Below, one piece after another: positions 6,453 through 10,603 of a stretch of 10,603 nt of DNA (the first letter of the stretch is position 1; every line of letters begins with the position of its first letter). Position numbers and translations under genes: made by a program. The DNA is taken from NCBI GenBank assembly GCA_964636225.1, contig CAZWQM010000036.1:1-10603 (forward strand), given 5' to 3'. Source of the stretch: UBA1858 sp964636225 (lineage in GTDB: Bacteria > Pseudomonadota > Gammaproteobacteria > UBA4575). The notes below the pieces were generated by a model, which saw only the letters and a list, made by a program, of their open reading frames with translations, had not been told where the DNA came from and ran no database searches.

Positions 6453-7370
6453 TTGGCAAAAAAAAATAAATACGGCCGTGATATCGATGGGTTACTCGTC
6501 CTTGATAAGCCCCTTGGTCTCAGCTCAAATCATGCGTTGCAGCGGGTAAAAAGAATATTCAATGCAAAAAAAGCGGGTCATACAGGAACTCTGGATCCGT
6601 TAGCTACCGGAGTGTTGGTAGTATGTTTTGGGCGTGCGACTAAAATTGCCGACCATTTAATGGAGGCGAGCAAGTCATACCATACCGTTGCCAAATTGGG
6701 AGAGCAGACAGATACCGGCGATAAAGAAGGCGCAGTGATCGACCAAGCGCAGGTCTTTCAACAGCATCGGGATGAACTGACTAAAACTGCAAAATCCTTT
6801 GAGGGTGACATTCAGCAAATACCGCCTATGTATTCAGCTATTAAAAAAGACGGTGTGCCAATGTATAAGCTGGCCCGACAAGGCAAGCAGGTGGAGCGCC
6901 CTTCGCGGCAAGTGCGAATATATTCAATAGAGGTCAGCAATATAGAGAATGAAAAAGCAGCGATGACAGTGCATTGCTCGAAAGGCACTTATATTCGTAC
7001 TCTGGTCGAGGATATTGGGGTAAAGCTGGGTTGCCTGGCACATATTGAGGAACTGCGCAGATTGACCGTTGGTGAATTTGGACAAAACTTTAAGATGTAT
7101 ACCATTGAAGAGCTGGAACAATTAAGCCAGCATGGGTCTGAGACTTTAGACCGAGTCCTGCTTACCATCGAGACGGCATTCTATCAATATCCGAAATACG
7201 AAATGAAAAACGGCCTGATTCTGTCTCTGGAACAGGGTGGAAGAATCCGTTTTCCTGCGGATAGCAACAGTCGATATATCCGTATTTATGATACCAATCG
7301 AGTATTTCGAGGTCTAGGAGAGCGGAAAATCGATGGATTTGTCCATTTTAGCAAGTTTTGCCTGTCTTAA
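6453..7370 (+). CDS. truB: tRNA pseudouridine(55) synthase TruB
   Basis: 305 aa enzyme that isomerises uridine 55 in the T-loop of most tRNAs. The catalytic aspartate is D48 in HTGTLDPLATG (43-53), the same number as in E. coli. Y76 (SYHTVAKLG) and R182 (KGTYIRTLVEDIG) occupy the other conserved active-site positions. The core runs to about 235, followed by a shorter C-terminal PUA-like segment (about 245-305). The start is TTG at 6453: an in-frame TAG at 6441 excludes any upstream start, and no ATG or GTG occurs in frame before the conserved GRDIDGLLVLDKP segment. The TTG has no visible Shine-Dalgarno and is followed by nine consecutive A (6458-6466). It lies 48 bp after rbfA, in a spacer where I see no hairpin or promoter. 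Its position between rbfA and rpsO is the standard one. Confidence 0.95.
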   Translation: MAKKNKYGRDIDGLLVLDKPLGLSSNHALQRVKRIFNAKKAGHTGTLDPLATGVLVVCFGRATKIADHLMEASKSYHTVAKLGEQTDTGDKEGAVIDQAQVFQQHRDELTKTAKSFEGDIQQIPPMYSAIKKDGVPMYKLARQGKQVERPSRQVRIYSIEVSNIENEKAAMTVHCSKGTYIRTLVEDIGVKLGCLAHIEELRRLTVGEFGQNFKMYTIEELEQLSQHGSETLDRVLLTIETAFYQYPKYEMKNGLILSLEQGGRIRFPADSNSRYIRIYDTNRVFRGLGERKIDGFVHFSKFCLS

Positions 7371-7383
7371 TCGCAATAAGGTA

Positions 7384-7411
7384 TTGTGCCTTTGCAGACT
7401 CATGGTAGAAT
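7384..7411 (+). promoter_or_regulatory. Extended -10 promoter of rpsO
   Basis: TAGAAT (7406-7411) is preceded by TGG (7403-7405), forming an extended -10 element. A weak -35, TTGTGC (7384-7389), lies 16 bp upstream. Transcription would start near 7417-7420, giving an rpsO leader of about 45 nt. An inverted repeat, CGCAATA (7372-7378) with TATTGTG (7382-7388) around a 3-nt loop, overlaps the -35. A separate promoter for rpsO inside this operon is known in E. coli. Confidence 0.6.
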
Positions 7412-7463
7412 CGCGCTCTCTTAAGAATACACTCAGAAAATACTACTAGAAAGTTTATATAAA

Positions 7464-7733
7464 ATGGCACTAACAGCGGAAGATAAGTCGAGCATCGTCA
7501 AACAATATCAGCAGTCAGCGAATGACACAGGATCGCCTGAAGTTCAGGTGGCATTACTCTCGGCTCGAATCAAGTACCTGAGTGAGCACTTTACAAGTCA
7601 CAAGCATGATCACCATTCCCGACACGGCTTATTGAAGCTGGTCAACCAGAGACGCAAATTACTCGACTACGTGAAGCGTAAAGATCAGCAACGCTACCAG
7701 CAGCTGATTTCATCATTGGGTCTGCGTCGATAA
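7464..7733 (+). CDS. rpsO: 30S ribosomal protein S15
   Basis: 89 aa primary 16S rRNA-binding protein of the small-subunit platform, which nucleates binding of S6, S18, S11 and S21 and contributes to the B4 bridge to the 50S subunit. It has the same length as the E. coli protein and the family core: NDTGSPEVQVALLSARI (20-36), the HKHDHHSRHGLLKLVNQRRKLLDYVKRKD region (46-74) that carries the rRNA-binding residues, and the C-terminal LGLRR. Four helices are expected. The Shine-Dalgarno is weak, AGAAAG (7448-7453) about 10 nt before the ATG. E. coli S15 represses its own translation by trapping the ribosome on its leader; I could not trace an equivalent pseudoknot here. It has its own promoter just upstream and is followed by the hairpin-rich spacer before pnp. 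Confidence 0.97.
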   Translation: MALTAEDKSSIVKQYQQSANDTGSPEVQVALLSARIKYLSEHFTSHKHDHHSRHGLLKLVNQRRKLLDYVKRKDQQRYQQLISSLGLRR

Positions 7734-7739
7734 TATCTA

Positions 7740-7768
7740 CATGGCTCAGCAAGCACTGCGCAGCCATG
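7740..7768 (+). other. Hairpin 1 in the rpsO-pnp spacer
   Basis: CATGGCT (7740-7746) pairs with AGCCATG (7762-7768). It continues inward as CAG (7747-7749) with CTG (7756-7758), leaving a 3-nt bulge and a 6-nt loop. The long irregular stem begins 7 nt after the rpsO stop and has no T-run, so it is not a classical terminator. In E. coli a stem-loop leader upstream of pnp is cut by RNase III and is needed for PNPase autocontrol; this hairpin is a candidate equivalent. Confidence 0.5.
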
Positions 7769-7793
7769 GTTCTACAGGTAAGAAACCCTTGTC

Positions 7794-7821
7794 TAGCACT
7801 CTGCAAAGCTGTGTAGTGCTG
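7794..7821 (+). other. Hairpin 2 in the rpsO-pnp spacer (weak terminator or RNase III site)
   Basis: AGCACT (7795-7800) pairs with AGTGCT (7815-7820), extended by a T-G wobble at 7794/7821, around a 14-nt loop that can itself form GC-aaa-GC. The sequence after it, CTTTCTCG, gives only a poor U-tract, so any termination would be partial. With hairpin 1 it forms a double stem-loop about 50-130 nt before the pnp start, resembling the RNase III-processed pnp leader of E. coli. Confidence 0.45.
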
Positions 7822-7869
7822 CTTTCTCGTATTCAAAAATAAACGTTTAATATTTACAGGAAATCTTGA

Positions 7870-9945
7870 GTGAAAAGCATAAAGAAATCATTCCAGTTCG
7901 GAGCACACGAAGTCACAATTGAGACCAGCGAAATCGCGCGTCAGGCAGACGGGGCGGTTTTAGTTAATATGGGAGATACGGCTGTACTCGTGACTGCAGT
8001 GGGTGTCAGAGAAGCCAGAGAGGGACAAGATTTCTTTCCGCTGACAGTGAACTACCAGGAAAAAACCTACGCAGCTGGAAAAATTCCTGGTGGGTTTTTT
8101 AAACGCGAAGGTCGACCTTCAGAAAAAGAAACGCTCATCAGTCGCCTTATTGATCGCCCAATTCGTCCATTATTTCCGAAAGGTTTTAAGAATGAAGTTC
8201 AGGTGATTGCAACAGTCGTTTCAATGAATTCAGAAATTGATTCCGATATTCCTGCCATGATCGGTACTTCGGCTGCACTGGCGATTTCCGGAATACCTTT
8301 TGACGGGCCTATCGGTGCGGCCAAAGTCGGCTATATTGATGGTGAATATGTACTTAATCCAACCTTCTCGCAAATCGCACAGTCTGATCTTGAATTAGTC
8401 GTTGCCGCAACTGAGAGTGCAGTTTTGATGGTGGAATCCGAAGCCAACATTCTTTCCGAAGATGTCATGTTAGGCGCCGTCATGTACGGTCACAAAGAAA
8501 TGCAAGTGGTGATTAATGCTGTTCGTGAATTAGCCAGTGAAGTCGGTAAACCACGTTGGGAATGGACAGCGCCAGAAACAGATACCTCTCTGGAAGCAAA
8601 AGTGGAGGCTACATTTGAGCAGCCATTAAGTGAAGCATATAAAATTTCAGAAAAACTATCTCGTCAGCAGGCTGTTGGAGAGTTGCGTAGTAAAGCTATC
8701 GAAGAGATCAGCTCAGAAGACGGGCCAACGGTCGCCGAAGTTGCAGATGAATTTGGACGTTTGGAAAAACGTATCGTACGTGGAAAAATTATTGCAGGTG
8801 AACCACGTATCGATGGTCGTGATACAAAAACAGTACGACCTATTTTTGTGCGTACCAGAGTACTACCTCGCACACATGGTTCTGCACTATTTACACGTGG
8901 CGAAACCCAGGCGCTGGTGGTGACTACGCTGGGCACTGGACGTGATGCACAGATCATTGATGCGATTGAAGGTGAGCGTAAAGAAACTTTTATGTTGCAT
9001 TATAATTTCCCTCCGTATTCTGTGGGTGAGGCTGGGCGAACCGGTTCTCCAGGTCGTCGTGAAATTGGCCATGGAAAACTGGCGAAACGGGGTGTACAGG
9101 CGGTGATGCCAAATCAGGAAGAGTTTCCTTATGTGATTCGCGTGGTATCTGAAATTACCGAGTCCAATGGTTCAAGCTCTATGGCGTCTGTGTGTGGTAC
9201 TAGCTTGTCACTTTTGGATGCCGGAGTACCCATCAAGGCGCCCGTTGCCGGGATTGCTATGGGTCTGATTAAGGATGGTGAAAATTATGCCGTTTTGACA
9301 GATATTCTCGGTGATGAAGATCACTTGGGAGATATGGATTTCAAAGTTGCTGGAACCAGTGAAGGTGTTACCGCATTGCAGATGGATATCAAGATTCAGG
9401 GGATTACTGAAGAAATCATGAAGACCGCATTGGCTCAGGCGAAGGAAGGTCGACTGCATATATTGTCAAAAATGAGCGCAGTAATTGAAAACCCTGCGGA
9501 AATGTCGGAATACGCGCCGCGTCTTTTGGCGATGAAAATTCATCCGGACAAAATTCGCGATGTGATCGGTAAAGGTGGAGCGGTGATTCGTTCAATTACC
9601 GAAGAAACCGGTGCCACTGTCGATATCGATGATGAAGGTAATATCAAAATCGCTTCAGTTGACCGTGCAGCCGGTGAGGAAGCTAGAAAGCGTATTGAAC
9701 TGATTACTGCCGAAGTCGAAGTGGGTGCAACCTACGAAGGCAAAGTGGCGAAAATTATGGACTTTGGTGCGTTTGTAACTATCCTGCCTGGTCGCGATGG
9801 ATTGGTACATATCTCACAGATCTCCAACGAGCGCGTTGAAAATGTTTCTGATGAACTCTCTGAAGGCGATATGGTGACCGTCAAAGTTCTTGAGGTTGAT
9901 AAACAAAATCGCATACGCTTAAGCATGAAGGCGGTTGAGGAATAA
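7870..9945 (+). CDS. pnp: Polyribonucleotide nucleotidyltransferase (PNPase)
   Basis: 691 aa phosphorolytic 3'-to-5' exoribonuclease, a trimer and usually part of the RNA degradosome; it releases nucleoside diphosphates and can add tails in reverse. Domains in order: first RNase PH-like domain (about 1-210, with FFPLTVNYQEKTYAAGKIPGG at 55-75), a helical linker (about 240-300), the catalytic second RNase PH domain (about 310-545), a KH domain with GKGG at 567-570, and an S1 domain (about 618-688). In the second domain SNGSSSMASVCG (432-443) and GDEDHLGDMDFKVAG (481-495) hold the phosphate-binding and metal-binding residues, including D484 and D490. The start GTG 7870 has AGGA (7858-7861) 8 nt upstream and fits the family N-terminus. 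The protein ends right after the S1 domain and lacks the Ala/Pro/Glu-rich tail of E. coli PNPase (711 aa). Double hairpins upstream suggest RNase III-dependent autoregulation. Confidence 0.98.
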   Translation: MKSIKKSFQFGAHEVTIETSEIARQADGAVLVNMGDTAVLVTAVGVREAREGQDFFPLTVNYQEKTYAAGKIPGGFFKREGRPSEKETLISRLIDRPIRPLFPKGFKNEVQVIATVVSMNSEIDSDIPAMIGTSAALAISGIPFDGPIGAAKVGYIDGEYVLNPTFSQIAQSDLELVVAATESAVLMVESEANILSEDVMLGAVMYGHKEMQVVINAVRELASEVGKPRWEWTAPETDTSLEAKVEATFEQPLSEAYKISEKLSRQQAVGELRSKAIEEISSEDGPTVAEVADEFGRLEKRIVRGKIIAGEPRIDGRDTKTVRPIFVRTRVLPRTHGSALFTRGETQALVVTTLGTGRDAQIIDAIEGERKETFMLHYNFPPYSVGEAGRTGSPGRREIGHGKLAKRGVQAVMPNQEEFPYVIRVVSEITESNGSSSMASVCGTSLSLLDAGVPIKAPVAGIAMGLIKDGENYAVLTDILGDEDHLGDMDFKVAGTSEGVTALQMDIKIQGITEEIMKTALAQAKEGRLHILSKMSAVIENPAEMSEYAPRLLAMKIHPDKIRDVIGKGGAVIRSITEETGATVDIDDEGNIKIASVDRAAGEEARKRIELITAEVEVGATYEGKVAKIMDFGAFVTILPGRDGLVHISQISNERVENVSDELSEGDMVTVKVLEVDKQNRIRLSMKAVEE

Positions 9946-9954
9946 ACGGTTTTT

Positions 9955-10365
9955 ATGGCCAGCGAAGATAATCCAAATAGCTGGAAAGATAAATTGTCCC
10001 CCGAGCAATTCACTGTCTGTTGGCAAAAAGGGACGGAGCCGCCATTCAGTGGTAAATATTTGGAAGAAAAACGCGCTGGAAACTTTGTCTGCGTTTGCTG
10101 CAAAAGTGTTTTATTTTCCTCTGATGCTAAATTTGATTCAGGAAGCGGGTGGCCCAGTTTTTGGAAATCTGCCGCCGATCAGGCTATTCGATATGTAATT
10201 GATCATTCTCATGGAATGACACGTACAGAAGTGTGCTGCAATCAATGTGGTTCACATCTGGGCCATGTATTTGATGATGGCCCTGAACCTACTGGAAAGC
10301 GATATTGTATCAATTCACTTTCGTTAGAGTTCATGCCTGAATCAAGTAAGAATAAAAACATATAA
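9955..10365 (+). CDS. msrB: Peptide-methionine (R)-S-oxide reductase MsrB
   Basis: 136 aa cytoplasmic repair enzyme (no signal peptide) that reduces the R-epimer of methionine sulfoxide in proteins. The catalytic cysteine is C118 in RYCINS. A structural zinc site is formed by C46/C49 (CVCC) and C95/C98 (CNQC). GTEPPFSGKY (26-35), GWPSF (65-69) and HLGHVFDDGPEPTGKRYC (101-118) are strong family signatures. The position of the usual recycling cysteine (DSGCGWPSF in E. coli) is serine, S64. C22, just before GTEPPF, is a candidate substitute resolving residue, and C48 and C94 are further extra cysteines. The ATG is 9 bp after the pnp stop; the nearest Shine-Dalgarno (GAGG, 9937-9940) is inside pnp and 14 nt away, so translational coupling is likely. 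No promoter is evident between the genes. msrB is not part of the E. coli pnp operon. Confidence 0.95.
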   Translation: MASEDNPNSWKDKLSPEQFTVCWQKGTEPPFSGKYLEEKRAGNFVCVCCKSVLFSSDAKFDSGSGWPSFWKSAADQAIRYVIDHSHGMTRTEVCCNQCGSHLGHVFDDGPEPTGKRYCINSLSLEFMPESSKNKNI

Positions 10366-10415
10366 GAATTTAGGAAGTTGGCTATAAATTAGCTAGTCCC
10401 GATCGCTTATTGAGT

Positions 10416-10444
10416 CTGGTTTTACTGGGTTTGGATGCTATAAT
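10416..10444 (+). promoter_or_regulatory. Extended -10 promoter for the gene at the right edge
   Basis: A perfect TATAAT (10439-10444) is preceded by TGC (10436-10438), an extended -10. The -35 is poor; CTGGTT (10416-10421) at 17 bp spacing is the best match. Transcription would start near 10451, about 100 nt before the ATG at 10550. Between msrB and this promoter I see no clear intrinsic terminator. Confidence 0.6.
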
Positions 10445-10539
10445 CCCCGCATTCTGTAAGCGGATTCGAGTTTCTTGCTGATATAAGAAATAAAAAAGTA
10501 AATACGGGTTTTCGAACAAGCAAATTTCATAAGGTACTT

Positions 10540-10544
10540 GGAGG
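10540..10544 (+). promoter_or_regulatory. Strong ribosome binding site before ATG 10550
   Basis: GGAGG sits 5 nt before an ATG, one of the best Shine-Dalgarno sequences in the window. It supports a real start for the open frame that runs off the right edge. Confidence 0.7.
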
Positions 10545-10549
10545 TAGTT

Positions 10550-10603
10550 ATGAAGAAATTTCTAATCAACGTGCGCTATTTTCTAGCGCCGATATTAATC
10601 TTG
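10550..10603 (+). CDS. N-terminus of an unknown, probably exported or membrane protein, partial at right edge
   Basis: The first 18 codons from ATG 10550 to the window end read MKKFLINVRYFLAPILIL with no stop. The basic start followed by a hydrophobic stretch looks like a signal peptide or first transmembrane helix, although an arginine at residue 9 interrupts the early part. A strong GGAGG lies 5 nt upstream and an extended -10 promoter about 100 nt upstream, so this is probably the first gene of a new transcription unit. Too little is visible to name a family. Confidence 0.65.
   Translation, partial: MKKFLINVRYFLAPILIL

Noticed and set aside
9935..10198. Open frame starting inside the end of pnp and overlapping msrB
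   Set aside because: The overlapping frame from 9955 encodes an unmistakable MsrB with all zinc and catalytic motifs.
10381..10393. GCTA-n5-TAGC after msrB as a terminator
   Set aside because: The stem is only 4 bp, A+T-rich, and has no T-run.
1..10603. CRISPR arrays, insertion sequences, prophage genes or defence systems
   Set aside because: No regularly spaced repeats, transposase motifs or terminal inverted repeats were seen. The window is mostly conserved housekeeping genes.

Overview
The window carries the conserved bacterial transcription-translation operon rimP-nusA-infB-rbfA-truB-rpsO-pnp, all on the + strand and in the classical gammaproteobacterial order. The proteins align closely by eye with my memory of the E. 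coli versions: NusA has two C-terminal acidic repeats, IF2 has the gammaproteobacterial-type extended N-terminus, and S15 and PNPase match over nearly their whole length. This points to a gammaproteobacterium. AT-rich spacers and a moderate GC content argue against a high-GC pseudomonad. I cannot name the genus.

Layout: (1) 1-138, minus strand, a weakly supported partial ORF running off the left edge. (2) 202-1302, a polysaccharide deacetylase (NodB-type) unrelated to the operon. (3) 1303-1555, a spacer with a possible hairpin terminator, a strong sigma70-type promoter (TTGCCG-17-TATAAT), a dyad over its -35 element, and an intrinsic terminator lying between that promoter and rimP. No tRNA gene was found where many relatives carry tRNA-Met or tRNA-Leu. 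(4) 1556-7370, rimP, nusA, infB, rbfA and truB, tightly packed; truB uses a TTG start with no visible Shine-Dalgarno. (5) 7371-7869, rpsO with its own extended -10 promoter, then a spacer with two hairpins ahead of pnp. (6) 7870-10365, pnp followed closely by msrB. (7) 10366-10603, a promoter, a leader of about 100 nt, and the first 18 codons of a new gene with an excellent ribosome binding site.

Function: RimP, RbfA and S15 build or form the 30S subunit; IF2 starts translation on it; TruB makes pseudouridine 55 in tRNA; NusA controls elongation, pausing and termination by RNA polymerase; PNPase degrades RNA. MsrB, a protein repair enzyme, appears to be an add-on at the 3' end. The core is ordinary housekeeping DNA and I see no new multi-gene system. 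The points most worth a second look are regulatory (the promoter, dyad and terminator ahead of rimP, and the hairpins ahead of pnp) and a few residue-level oddities in MsrB, RbfA and the deacetylase.
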